In this document: positions 27,921-36,616 of the stretch, one piece after another
Position numbering within the stretch: the stretch's first letter is position 1
Layout of the letters: each line of letters opens with the position of its first letter
DNA from: Shewanella inventionis
Lineage (GTDB): Bacteria; Pseudomonadota; Gammaproteobacteria; Enterobacterales; Shewanellaceae
Direction of reading: 5' to 3'
DNA length: 64,000 nt
Assembly (NCBI RefSeq): GCF_014641855.1
Contig: NZ_BMII01000027.1
Span: forward strand, 1-64,000
Notes under the pieces: model-generated
Told to the model about the DNA's origin: nothing
What the model saw: the letters and a program-made list of their open reading frames with translations, nothing else
The model's database searches: none
Position numbers and translations under genes: made by a program

Positions 27921-28077
27921 ATGACCTCCTAAAACGTGTAATAATGTACAAAATTAACTCAATTAGTATAACCTTAATATACTTCGATTGTTTGCCTTAA
28001 CATTGCGAAGCTTATATCAATATATCGCATATCAATAAATAGTCTGCATTTATGTACTGGAGTTAATCTCACTAATT

Positions 28078-28392
28078 ATGGAACAGTTAAGTTTTTTTGC
28101 CGTGCCCAGCCCTTGCGTTGGCGTTTGTCAGTCTGACAGTCGCGGGTATTGTTTGGGATGCCTTAGAAGCCGGGATGAACGCTTTAACTGGATGAGTTTT
28201 AGTGAATTACAAAAGCAAGATGTCATTCGTTTATGCTTGCAGCGCAAAAAACGTCGTCAATTTGCTCTGCATAAAGCAAGACAGCAAGAATTACTTAATC
28301 AGCAAATGGCTCACACTCCTCAATTAGATTTTGAAGACAAGCAAAACTCGGTTGATGATGTCGACCTAGCTGATTTTAGTTTAGATGATTAA
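28078..28392 (+). CDS. DUF1289 family Cys-rich protein
   Basis: The 104-residue product has the DUF1289 core near the N-terminus: SPCVGVCQSDSRGYCLGCLRSRDE with four cysteines (C13, C17, C25, C28) that probably bind a metal, followed by a basic helix (LQRKKRRQFALHKARQQE) and an acidic tail. Function is unknown. It ends 14 bases before the convergent TetR gene. Confidence 0.88.
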   Translation: MEQLSFFAVPSPCVGVCQSDSRGYCLGCLRSRDERFNWMSFSELQKQDVIRLCLQRKKRRQFALHKARQQELLNQQMAHTPQLDFEDKQNSVDDVDLADFSLDD

Positions 28393-28406
28393 TCCCAATT
28401 TCAATT

Positions 28407-28994
28407 CTATTGCGCTTTCATTGCATGCCAAAACAAAGTAAAGCTAGCATCACGATGGATTTTATCTCCACCTAAATGTGGGTTGTCGGTAAAAAAACGA
28501 ATGGCGGCTAAGTACTGACCATGACAATTTTCGAGTAATAATTCGCTGGGGAAATTGGCAATAATGCCTTGTTGTTTACCTTGCTCAATTAACTCAACGA
28601 CAAAGCTTAAAATACTTGTCATTGCTTGCTTTCTTATCATCACATCAATATCGGCAGACATTGAATATTGTAAAAAGAACAATTGCTTAAGTGGCTGCGC
28701 AATGGCCCAATCGATAGCTTTTTGCCATAGGGTATAGGCATCTTGCTCGATGTCACCACTAAACTGAGTGCTGGTGACCATATTATCTGCAAACTCTTGT
28801 TTAATCGCTAAAAAAACTTGATTCATTATGTCGTTTTTGGTCGGAAAATGATGAAACAAGGTGCCCGTAGCAACGCCCGCCGCCTTAGCAATAGATGCGG
28901 TCGATGTTGCATTAAAGCCTTTATTGACAAACAGTTGCAGCGCTGCGTCTAAAATGGCTTGCTTTTTATCTGTGGTAGTGGAGTTACTGCTCAT
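28407..28994 (-). CDS. TetR family transcriptional regulator
   Basis: The 195-residue product has a TetR helix-turn-helix (residues about 8-55: KQAILDAALQLFVNKGFNATSTASIAKAAGVATGTLFHHFPTKNDI) and an all-helical ligand domain. It follows the aldehyde dehydrogenase gene on the same strand, and a palindrome upstream of that gene (30590-30607) has the look of a TetR operator. The two may form an autoregulated pair responding to an aldehyde or fatty compound; that is inference. Confidence 0.92.
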   Translation of the reverse strand: MSSNSTTTDKKQAILDAALQLFVNKGFNATSTASIAKAAGVATGTLFHHFPTKNDIMNQVFLAIKQEFADNMVTSTQFSGDIEQDAYTLWQKAIDWAIAQPLKQLFFLQYSMSADIDVMIRKQAMTSILSFVVELIEQGKQQGIIANFPSELLLENCHGQYLAAIRFFTDNPHLGGDKIHRDASFTLFWHAMKAQ

Positions 28995-29027
28995 TAAGTC
29001 AAACTGCCTGTGGTTGAACGTGATGAA

Positions 29028-29061
29028 CTGCCCAACAATGATTCTGATTCATTGTGGGCAG
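29028..29061. repeat. Intercistronic hairpin between the dehydrogenase and TetR genes
   Basis: CTGCCC-A-ACAATGA pairs with TCATTGT-GGGCAG through 13 base pairs with one bulged base. No T-run follows on the minus strand, so it is not a canonical terminator. It may stabilise mRNA ends or set the ratio of the two genes. Confidence 0.6.
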
Positions 29062-29069
29062 TCGCGAGG

Positions 29070-30491
29070 TTAACGTAAGAAAAACTTCATTAATAGTCGC
29101 TGAATGACTCCGCCATAAGGTGGGTGGACAAATATGCCGGTGTTGATTTTACCACTGTTTAACACTGTTTTTGCGTGACTAAAAGTTAAGAAGCCTTCTT
29201 TGCCATGGTAATGTCCCATGCCAGAGGGACCAATACCACCAAATGGCGCGTCGTCTGCGGCCACATGGAATACAGTGTCATTAATGCAGACACCGCCAGA
29301 ATGGGTTTGCTGTAAAATATGTTGTTGGGTCTTATTATCAAAGCTCATGATATATAGTGCTAGAGGTCGGTCTCTTTGATTAACATAACCAATGGCTTCA
29401 GAGATGTCTTGATAGGCAATAATGGGTAATAGTGGCCCAAAAATTTCGTCTTGCAATAGCAACATGTCTTCTGTTGTGTCGGTGATCAGTTGCGTGGCTA
29501 GTTTTCTATTATTTGACGAAATAGGGGCATCTGTTGCAGACACGACTTTTGCACCTTTGGCTTTAGCATCGTCAAGCACTTTCAATAAGCGTTGAAACTG
29601 GCGATCATTAATGACGTTGCCGTAATCTTGATTGTTAACAAAGTCAGGGTACATTTTGTTAAACCTAGCGCGGTAAGTTTCAATAAACTCACTTACTTTG
29701 TCGGCTGGGCAGAGTATATAGTCAGGTGCAACACAGATTTGACCGGCATTTAAACATTTTCCAAAAATGAGCCGTTCAACGGCTGTTTCTATGGGCATGT
29801 CTGGGGCGATAATTGCCGGTGATTTACCGCCTAACTCTAAGGTGACAGGGGTTAAGTTATTGGCTGCTGCGCGCATAACATGACGACCTACAACAGTTGA
29901 GCCGGTAAACAAAATATGATCAAACGCTAAAGATGAAAACTCAGCGGCGACCTCTGCTTCACCTTCAACGATGGCCACTTCAGATGTGTCAAAAATACTG
30001 GCCAATAATTGCCTTAGCACGGTATTTGTTTCTGGAGTAAATTCAGACATTTTAAGCATGGCACTATTACCGGCGGCAATAGCGGTTACTAACGGCCCCA
30101 TAGATAACATGATGGGAAAATTCCATGGCACGATAATACCAATCACCCCCAATGGTTGATACTGCACTGACACTTTAGACGGTGAGAGCAACATACCTGC
30201 ATGGCGACGGCTGGGTTTCATCCATGACTTAAGGTGTTTTATGGTGTAATTGATATTGTTAATGCAAGGCAAAATATCAGAGATAACGGTGTCATTCGAT
30301 GATCGGTGACCGTAATCTTGATTAAGCGCATTGATGATTGCTTGTTGGTTATCAAGCAATGCGAGTTTGAGTTGAGTTAATTTTTTTACCCGAGACTCAT
30401 AACTCGGTGCCGGATTTGACAGATACCGACTTCGTTGTAAGTCGAGTAATTGAGCGAGTGAGTTTACGGTTTGTTCAACTGCCATGTTCAT
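29070..30491 (-). CDS. Aldehyde dehydrogenase, coniferyl-aldehyde dehydrogenase type
   Basis: An NAD(P)-dependent aldehyde dehydrogenase. The 473-residue product from the ATG at 30491 has IIVPWNFPIMLS (about residues 115-126), FTGSTVVGRHV, LELGGKSPAII with the general-base Glu and GQICVAPDY with the catalytic Cys. The short N-terminus and missing C-terminal extension (ending at about GVIQRLLMKFFL) are like the CalB/AlkH-type class. The frame is open to 30668, but only the ATG at 30491 has GGAG nine bases upstream. The operator-like palindrome at 30590-30607 would then be about 100 bases before the start. Confidence 0.88.
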   Translation of the reverse strand: MNMAVEQTVNSLAQLLDLQRSRYLSNPAPSYESRVKKLTQLKLALLDNQQAIINALNQDYGHRSSNDTVISDILPCINNINYTIKHLKSWMKPSRRHAGMLLSPSKVSVQYQPLGVIGIIVPWNFPIMLSMGPLVTAIAAGNSAMLKMSEFTPETNTVLRQLLASIFDTSEVAIVEGEAEVAAEFSSLAFDHILFTGSTVVGRHVMRAAANNLTPVTLELGGKSPAIIAPDMPIETAVERLIFGKCLNAGQICVAPDYILCPADKVSEFIETYRARFNKMYPDFVNNQDYGNVINDRQFQRLLKVLDDAKAKGAKVVSATDAPISSNNRKLATQLITDTTEDMLLLQDEIFGPLLPIIAYQDISEAIGYVNQRDRPLALYIMSFDNKTQQHILQQTHSGGVCINDTVFHVAADDAPFGGIGPSGMGHYHGKEGFLTFSHAKTVLNSGKINTGIFVHPPYGGVIQRLLMKFFLR

Positions 30492-30589
30492 TATATTGTT
30501 CTCCGGCGGGTTGTTTGAGTCGGTTGTTTGCGCCATGTAGCTTAAAACAAGTGTAATAAATAGCGATTTGCAATCATACAACACAATAA

Positions 30590-30607
30590 ACCGACTGATT
30601 GGTCGGT
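30590..30607. promoter_or_regulatory. Putative TetR operator
   Basis: ACCGAC and GTCGGT are separated by six bases in the region upstream of the aldehyde dehydrogenase gene. A CCGACN-type palindrome of this size is a usual TetR-family site. The cognate regulator is probably the one encoded at 28407-28994. Confidence 0.6.
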
Positions 30608-30807
30608 CTAACTTTAGGGTGTATTTTGAACAAATGCAAGTTTTAGACACTGATTTGATTGTGATCACTAAAAAGTCACGTATTCATGTCTACACTAAAT
30701 ATAAGAGGAGTGAAGGATGTTAATAGAGTCAAATTGATTGTATTAGCAGTAAAGGAGTAAGTGGTTAATTCACTCTTTTGTGGTTCACGTGTTAGGAGGA
30801 TAACAAA

Positions 30808-31239
30808 ATGCGTACACGAAATATTTTATGGCCTACAGATTTTTCTGATACGGCGTCACATGCTTTACGATATGCCATTGAAATGGCCAATTTATATCAT
30901 GTTGGCATCCGTATTTTACATGTAGTCGATCAACCTCTTGGTGATGAAAACTATATGATACTTGCTATTACGCCAGAAGAATTGGCCCAATCAATGGAAG
31001 ACGCTGCAGCGAAACAAATGCATGAATTGCTGGCTCAGTTAAAAACCGATTTAAAAATCGAGACGGTTATCCGTCGTGGTGATGCAATTACAGAAATCTT
31101 AGCCGAAGCGAATAGCGACGAGATTGGTATGGTGGTGATTGCAAGCCATGGTCGAACTGGGCTTGCTCACTTTTTACATGATAATGTGGCTGAAGAAGTC
31201 GCAAACAAAGCCAAGTGCCCAGTGTTAGTGGTTAAGTAA
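30808..31239 (+). CDS. Universal stress protein (UspA family)
   Basis: The 143-residue product has the single Usp fold: an N-terminal ILWPTDFSDTASHALRYAIEMA segment and a C-terminal ATP-loop GMVVIASHGRTGLAHFLHDNVAEEVANKAKCPVLVV with the G-x2-G-x9-G(S/T)-like spacing of the nucleotide-binding subgroup. Usp proteins act in stress survival in the cytoplasm. AGGAGG lies 7-12 bases before the start. It is monocistronic. Confidence 0.93.
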   Translation: MRTRNILWPTDFSDTASHALRYAIEMANLYHVGIRILHVVDQPLGDENYMILAITPEELAQSMEDAAAKQMHELLAQLKTDLKIETVIRRGDAITEILAEANSDEIGMVVIASHGRTGLAHFLHDNVAEEVANKAKCPVLVVK

Positions 31240-31327
31240 AAGTAACCACAACAGACTCTAGAAACTTGACCCTGGCTCATTTAGAAAGTCGATTTCAGCT
31301 GGGGTTGAGGTGCGTCCTAAAATTGCA

Positions 31328-31788
31328 TTACGGTGAGGGTAGCTTTAATTGAGTAATAATCGCTTGGTGATCTTGTTCAATCGCTAGATTGTTTGGGGCG
31401 TATTGGGCAAAAAGTGGTAATGCTTGTTGATGAATTAATGTTGATTCACTGTGCATATACGGCATGATTAAAAATAGCGCTTGTTGTGGCGGGAGTTGTG
31501 TTAAGCATCCAAGGACACCGGCTTCTTGAGATAGCACGAATGCGGTTGCATCTGCAATAAATGCACGCTGGGTGTTTCGGTAAATGTTGCGGGAAAATTG
31601 ATCTAATACGATTATTTCAGCTAAACGACCTAAAGGCGTTTTGCGCCACGAGTATAACTCCCCTTTTACTGCTGCATCGTGTAAAGCTGTGAATTTAAAG
31701 CATCAAACTCACCGTCTTTTAGCCACCATTGTTTGAGGCTTATTTGTTTAAACCACAAATCAATGATGTCGTTAGAGCTGATATCCAT
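31328..31788 (-). pseudogene. DUF924 family protein, frameshifted
   Basis: From the ATG at 31788 the frame reads MDISSNDIIDLWFKQ to FDALN and stops at 31666-31668. In the next frame, starting near 31693, it continues FTALHDAAVKGELYSWRKT, RLAEIIVLDQFSRNIYRNT, AFIADA and then MPYMHSES to the stop at 31328. These are DUF924 hallmarks (LDxWF, ILLDQFPRNIYR, MPxMHSE). A deletion near 31693-31699 that shifts the frame by two positions (perhaps of about ten bases) explains the break. A sequencing error cannot be ruled out. The C-terminal third after MHSE seems present but short. Confidence 0.8.
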
Positions 31789-31816
31789 GGTTGCCCTTTA
31801 GTTTATCGTGCTTACT

Positions 31817-32015
31817 TAACCTCAGCTCTGGATAACAAACGCCTTTCAAGCAGTCCTTTGCCTTCCTCACTGCGTTGAATTAACTTGCAATAGGCTAGCT
31901 ATTGACGCGTTAATTCGTCTTGTTAGCAAAACAAATCACAAGCTTGACAGTGGATTTTAGTCAATCTATTGATTTATATCGTTATCAATACATCTCTTAT
32001 CCAGAGTTGAGGTTA
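31817..32015. mobile_element. MITE-like element with TAACCTCARCTCTGGATAA ends
   Basis: The 19-base ends at 31817-31835 and 31997-32015 are inverted copies with one mismatch. A second inner palindrome (GAATTAAC...CAATAG/CTATTG...GTTAATTC, about 31882-31920) lies inside. No ORF of note. It ends one base before the stop codon of the PH-domain gene at 32017. Confidence 0.8.
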
Positions 32016-32016
32016 C

Positions 32017-33645
32017 TTAAATCCAGTTTTGCGAGTTACGACTCACCGAATGCAGTGAGCGTGATACAATTTGATCTGCAATATGCGCTGGAATGTAAGG
32101 AAACACCACACTTCCGCTGGCAAGACCGACTTCAACATAAGCAAGCCTTGCCCGTTTTTGCCCTTGAGTTTGGGTTATTTTAACATGCTGTACTTTGTCA
32201 AAAGCAATGCGTTTCCATTGCCTGCCTAATAAACCTGTGTGCTGCCAAATCACCTTATCTTGCAGTACATATCCCCAATGCTTATAGCGTAAATACATTA
32301 AACCGATAATCACTGATGTGATGAGCCAGGTGGTTTCAAAAAAGTGTAAGTTGCGCCCATTGAGCCCGCCAATTATTGATATCAAAATTGCGATTGCCAG
32401 TGGTATTAGTGCTCTTCTTGTAAACCAATTGATGTGGATTTGTGTGTATTTATCGGGTAAAGCGCTGGCGCCGCCACTGAGCTTTGGCATGGCTGTTAAT
32501 ATGGCTTCAACTTCGCTGGGTTGTACACTGGGTATAAGCATATGTTGCTTGGTTTTTTGCTCAACCTCTTGGCCTTTGACCTGTTTAAAATATAAGGTCC
32601 AACGTTTAAATAGGCGCGCTAAAGCAGGTTGCTGGGCATGAATAAGTTGTACCCGCTTGATGGCTAATGCATCTTGTTGATGTGAAATTATGCCGCCACT
32701 GCGTTGTAAGGTGTCGTCGTGTCTGTCGAGTTTATAAGGATAATATTTTAATACGGCGGCGATAATCGAAATAAGCGAAAAGAGTCCATATAAACACAGT
32801 GCGCCAAGAATAAAAAATAAGCTTTGTAAGCCGATGTTTTGATGGGTTTGGGTTTCAATCCATAGCCAAAATTGTTTGGCTAATGGTGAGTCAAATATCT
32901 TTTCCATATCGATTTGGCCAGCGATGGGACCTGCAATAACGGCAAACCAAATAAAATTATTATGATAAAAACCAAACAATAATAAATCGCGAAATGATTT
33001 ACGAACGATGGGTTTTGAGTCATTTTCAGCTAAGTCATCTTCTATTAATGACTGTGTATGAGTTACGGACTCGGTATCTTGATTTGCGCCATTGTTTATA
33101 GGCTCATTGTGTGTATGGATGGTTCGTTTTAAATTGAGTAATAAGCGTTTAAGTGTTTGTGCTTGTAAGGTATCTAGTGCGGCAAGCTGCGCTTCATCGT
33201 TTTTGGAGCCGGCCGTCTCTATGATTAACGTGCCTAGTGATAGGGGTTTAAAATAAAAGGGTTGTTCAAAGCGAATGTTTTGGATTTTGCTTAATGGAAT
33301 TTCATCTTTTTTAGTAAAAAAAAGCCCACGTTTTACTTCGAGTTGTTCGCCATTTAAACGAAAACGAAATTTTCGCCATTCTATGGTGGCAGCAATGCTC
33401 ACAAGGATGATTAATGCACCTACAGCCATGATGAACCATTGGGCATCAAATCCTTGTTTCCAGCCCGTATACACTAAGGGTATCACTGCAAATCCATTGC
33501 TAAGAATGCCTTTAAGGGTGCTGAAAATATAAGTAATAATTGACCATGGCGATAATGCCTGCCAGTGGGTGAGTTGCTCCGCAAAATGATGGCTATTATC
33601 AGCAATATTTACATTTTGGGGTGTCATATTGTGTTGATTATTCAT
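32017..33645 (-). CDS. PH domain-containing membrane protein (YdbT-like)
   Basis: The 542-residue product has several membrane segments in pairs and three bacterial PH-like (bPH2, DUF304) modules: FRFRLNGEQLEVKRGLFFTKKDEIPLSKIQNIRFEQPF, DDTLQRSGGIISHQQDALAIKRVQLIHAQQPAL and DKVIWQHTGLLGRQWKRIAFDKVQHVKITQTQGQK. YdbT-type proteins pair with a smaller YdbS-type partner, as here; they are inner-membrane and poorly characterised. Its start overlaps the upstream partner by eight bases, so the two are cotranscribed. Confidence 0.88.
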   Translation of the reverse strand: MNNQHNMTPQNVNIADNSHHFAEQLTHWQALSPWSIITYIFSTLKGILSNGFAVIPLVYTGWKQGFDAQWFIMAVGALIILVSIAATIEWRKFRFRLNGEQLEVKRGLFFTKKDEIPLSKIQNIRFEQPFYFKPLSLGTLIIETAGSKNDEAQLAALDTLQAQTLKRLLLNLKRTIHTHNEPINNGANQDTESVTHTQSLIEDDLAENDSKPIVRKSFRDLLLFGFYHNNFIWFAVIAGPIAGQIDMEKIFDSPLAKQFWLWIETQTHQNIGLQSLFFILGALCLYGLFSLISIIAAVLKYYPYKLDRHDDTLQRSGGIISHQQDALAIKRVQLIHAQQPALARLFKRWTLYFKQVKGQEVEQKTKQHMLIPSVQPSEVEAILTAMPKLSGGASALPDKYTQIHINWFTRRALIPLAIAILISIIGGLNGRNLHFFETTWLITSVIIGLMYLRYKHWGYVLQDKVIWQHTGLLGRQWKRIAFDKVQHVKITQTQGQKRARLAYVEVGLASGSVVFPYIPAHIADQIVSRSLHSVSRNSQNWI

Positions 33646-34327
33646 GATGAGGGCGAACCTCGTCTACATGCTCTGAGTTGTTGTTTTGCTGAGCTTGCGA
33701 GTCTGGCATTGCAGCACTTTTTTGTGGCATATGACTCGTGGCTGCCTTTACCAATAAATGCTGGCGAAGATGCTCGGCTAGGTCAGCATTGAGGCCGGGG
33801 AGGTCAATTTCTGCTACGCCACTGCCAGCACTAAAGCATTTTAATGTGACAAGGTGATATTTTCGCTCTAGTGGGTCTTGAGATACATTAACATGTTGTA
33901 AGCGGGTATAAGGTAATGCCGTTGTGGATACCCAAAACAGCCCTTCACGCAATACCAGTTCATGCTCAAATACCCCATAGCTTATCCGCTTAGCTTTTAG
34001 GTGGATAAGTTTAATGATAATCAATGCAAGCAAAGCATAAGCAGTTAATATAGATAAGGTTACATTGATTGGGATGTTGAGGGCAATTTGGCTGACAATG
34101 CCTAGGGCTAGCATGATTATCACGGCGATGGTGATGCTAATAATCAACAGTAATTTAGGGTAGTTAGCATCAACGGCTTGCAAAGTTAATTCGGCTAAAG
34201 GGGTATATTGTACCTGGGTTAACTTTGGGCCATGTTGATAATGATTTAACTCTGCCGCAGACTCAGCTGTTGAATCTGAGGCTTGTGCGACTAAAGGCTG
34301 GCTTTTTTGTGTCGGGTCCATGTTCAT
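33638..34327 (-). CDS. PH domain-containing membrane protein (YdbS-like)
   Basis: The 229-residue product has two adjacent membrane segments (about residues 58-95) and one bPH2 module (RISYGVFEHELVLREGLFWVSTTALPYTRLQHVNVSQDPLERKYHLVTL). This is the smaller first member of the ydbS-ydbT pair. Its stop lies inside the start of the next gene (8-base overlap). Confidence 0.88.
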   Translation of the reverse strand: MNMDPTQKSQPLVAQASDSTAESAAELNHYQHGPKLTQVQYTPLAELTLQAVDANYPKLLLIISITIAVIIMLALGIVSQIALNIPINVTLSILTAYALLALIIIKLIHLKAKRISYGVFEHELVLREGLFWVSTTALPYTRLQHVNVSQDPLERKYHLVTLKCFSAGSGVAEIDLPGLNADLAEHLRQHLLVKAATSHMPQKSAAMPDSQAQQNNNSEHVDEVRPHHE

Positions 34328-34517
34328 TATTATGTTATACCTTTGTTACCGTATCCTTATCATACTGCCATGGTTTTAGGGCAATTTGCGATCTCAAGGT
34401 TGTAAATGTTTATCTCAAGCCGCAGTTTGATTATTGCTTAGCAGTTGATATTACTTGCATGCAGGGCAACACATGCAGTAATTTCAAGTTAAGGGCTACT
34501 ATTTATAGGACGTTATC

Positions 34518-34847
34518 ATGATGTTTTCTGAGCTTAGTGAGGCCAGTAAGTCGCAAAAAGCCTTCTTAAGAAAGCTGTATTTAGCGCATTTGCTCGATGA
34601 AGAACAACATAATTTATTAAGCTTACAAAAGTTAACAGGCATGCCAAGGCGAACCTTGCAGGATGCTATTTCAGCTTTTTCTGATATTGGTATTCAAGTT
34701 GATTTTATTCAACATGGTCAGCGACATAATGAGGGATTTTATCGTATTTCAACTTGGGGGCCTATTAGCAGCGCATGGGTAAGCAGCCATTTTCAACTGA
34801 TACAATCAGTGATAGAAGAGGGTGAGTGTCAGGGCGTAGCGTGTTAG
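34518..34847 (+). CDS. Winged helix-turn-helix-like small protein
   Basis: The 109-residue soluble product has LYLAHLLDEEQHNLLSLQKLTGMPRRTLQDAISAFSDIGI, which reads as a helix-turn-helix, then a beta wing (VDFIQHGQRHNEGFYRISTWGPIS). Related small proteins occur in Shewanella without known function. The ATGATG start is preceded by AGGACG. It sits 36 bases before the CorA-like gene on the same strand and may be cotranscribed. Confidence 0.7.
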   Translation: MMFSELSEASKSQKAFLRKLYLAHLLDEEQHNLLSLQKLTGMPRRTLQDAISAFSDIGIQVDFIQHGQRHNEGFYRISTWGPISSAWVSSHFQLIQSVIEEGECQGVAC

Positions 34848-34883
34848 ACATTGAGTGTTAATCTTGTTTATTCTGAGTCTATT

Positions 34884-35852
34884 ATGACCATTCGCATTTT
34901 ATTATTTGATACTCAAGGGCTGTTGTTATCATCTGGTGACGCTGATTTGATGGCGCAATATGATCCTGAACTCCATTTAATATGGATAGATATTAATGGA
35001 CCGAATAATCGAGCATTTTTTCAAGATAACCCTCAGTTTGGTATTGATAACCTAGATTTTGATGACGCTCATAGAGAGCGGCACCCTCCTCAAATTGAAT
35101 TTTATAGTGATCATACTTACCTATTAACTCATGAGTTAAAGGCGCGAGAATCGTATCTTTTACTCGACCGAAGTCACTTACTGATACACGTCAATCAACA
35201 GTTTTTAATTACTCAGCATTTGGCATCCTCTATGAGTGTTAATAGTGTTATTGAGCGCTTAAATGATAAACGTAGCATTGAATCACAAAATATGAGCTCG
35301 ATATGTTTTTTGATCATGCGCCAAATTGTGACAGATTTTTTAGCGGTAATGCTGGCATTAGAAGAACGCTTAAATGACATAGAAGATGAGATTTTTGATG
35401 CATCAAGCGACGACTTACTTGCAGAACTGCTGGCTTACAGCAGTAAGTTGCAAAAGGCAAAGCGCTCGTTTACCTATCATGAAGAACTCTTGCAACAAAT
35501 GTTAGACAATGAAGCGCAAAAACATATTGAGTTTGATTATCAACAGTTAAGCTATTTGTATAATCAATTTGAGCGTTTATCGAGTCGTGCCAGTTTGTAC
35601 CAAGGTCTGGTGAGTAATTTAATTAATGGTTTTATTTCGGTAAGTGCCCATAAAACTAATCGGGTGATGATGACCTTAACCTTAGTGACGGCAATATTTT
35701 TACCCCTAACGGTCATCGCGGGTATTTATGGGATGAACTTTCAACATATGCCAGAGTTAACATGGCAATATGGTTATTATGCAATATTGATCATAATGGC
35801 AGCAATTGTCGTATCTGGTTTGTGGATTGCTAAATTAAAGCGCTGGTTTTAA
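34884..35852 (+). CDS. CorA-family divalent metal transporter
   Basis: The 322-residue product from the ATG at 34884 has a long N-terminal cytoplasmic domain, a long stalk helix and two C-terminal membrane helices (MMTLTLVTAIFLPLTVIAG and YYAILIIMAAIVVSGLWI). The GMN signature (YGMNFQHMPE, between the helices) marks the CorA/ZntB superfamily of magnesium, cobalt or zinc channels. The frame is open 11 codons further to a TTG at 34851; neither start has a strong ribosome site. The ion is not determined. Confidence 0.88.
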   Translation: MTIRILLFDTQGLLLSSGDADLMAQYDPELHLIWIDINGPNNRAFFQDNPQFGIDNLDFDDAHRERHPPQIEFYSDHTYLLTHELKARESYLLLDRSHLLIHVNQQFLITQHLASSMSVNSVIERLNDKRSIESQNMSSICFLIMRQIVTDFLAVMLALEERLNDIEDEIFDASSDDLLAELLAYSSKLQKAKRSFTYHEELLQQMLDNEAQKHIEFDYQQLSYLYNQFERLSSRASLYQGLVSNLINGFISVSAHKTNRVMMTLTLVTAIFLPLTVIAGIYGMNFQHMPELTWQYGYYAILIIMAAIVVSGLWIAKLKRWF

Positions 35853-35868
35853 TACCAAGGAGGCAAAC

Positions 35869-36516
35869 TTGTCAGGTTGGCAACAAGGGTTTGACTTTGA
35901 CGCACCACAAAGTAGCTTGGATGTTAATGGTCATAGGCATCACGCAGTAACGCCCCCCGTGACCTGGATTAAAGGTTTTTTGTCCAGTAAACAGCAACAG
36001 TTGTTACTAAATGAAGTCACTCATTATCCACTAGAAAGAGTGTCGATTGAGGTCTTTGGTAAACAGCACCTCATTCCGCGTACGCAAGCTTGGTTTGGCG
36101 ATCCAGGTTGTGATTATCATTATTCTAAATTGCACATTAGTGCCTTGCCATGGCCTAAGGTACTTAGCCGATTACGTCAAAAATTGCTTACTGACCATCA
36201 ACTACAAAGCAATTCAGTACTCGTAAATTGTTATGCTAATGGGCGAGACTGTATGGGCTGGCACAGTGATGATGAACCTGAAATTGTAGCAGGGTCTGCT
36301 ATTGCTTCTGTAACGCTTGGCGCCTGTAGAGACTTTGTTGTGCGCCATAAAAAAACACAAACTAAAGTGAGTTTTGCTTTGGCGTCAGGTGACTTGTTGA
36401 TTATGCATCCAGGTATGCAGCAAGATTGGCAACACGCGTTACCAAAGCGACTTAAAGTGACCGAGCCTAGGATTAACTTTACCTTTAGGCATATTACCCC
36501 TCAATACTACCGCTAA
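35869..36516 (+). CDS. AlkB-like Fe(II)/2-oxoglutarate dioxygenase
   Basis: The 215-residue product is an AlkB-family DNA demethylase of the AlkB2/AlkB3 size class. Fe(II) ligands are seen in GWHSDDEP (H..D) and, further on, WQHALPK (His). Arginines expected to bind 2-oxoglutarate are in RINFTFRHI. The N-terminal WFGDPGCDYHYS segment resembles the substrate lid. The start is a TTG at 35869 with AGGAGG six bases upstream, which clearly decides it. Family role: oxidative repair of alkylated bases. Confidence 0.9.
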   Translation: MSGWQQGFDFDAPQSSLDVNGHRHHAVTPPVTWIKGFLSSKQQQLLLNEVTHYPLERVSIEVFGKQHLIPRTQAWFGDPGCDYHYSKLHISALPWPKVLSRLRQKLLTDHQLQSNSVLVNCYANGRDCMGWHSDDEPEIVAGSAIASVTLGACRDFVVRHKKTQTKVSFALASGDLLIMHPGMQQDWQHALPKRLKVTEPRINFTFRHITPQYYR

Positions 36517-36616
36517 TCTCAGTCCAGTTAACGATAAAAAGCAGCCTGTTTTGAACCTTATTGCCGTTTATTACCGTATCAATGAGGTATAAAACACCTG
36601 ATAAGGGCTGTCATAC

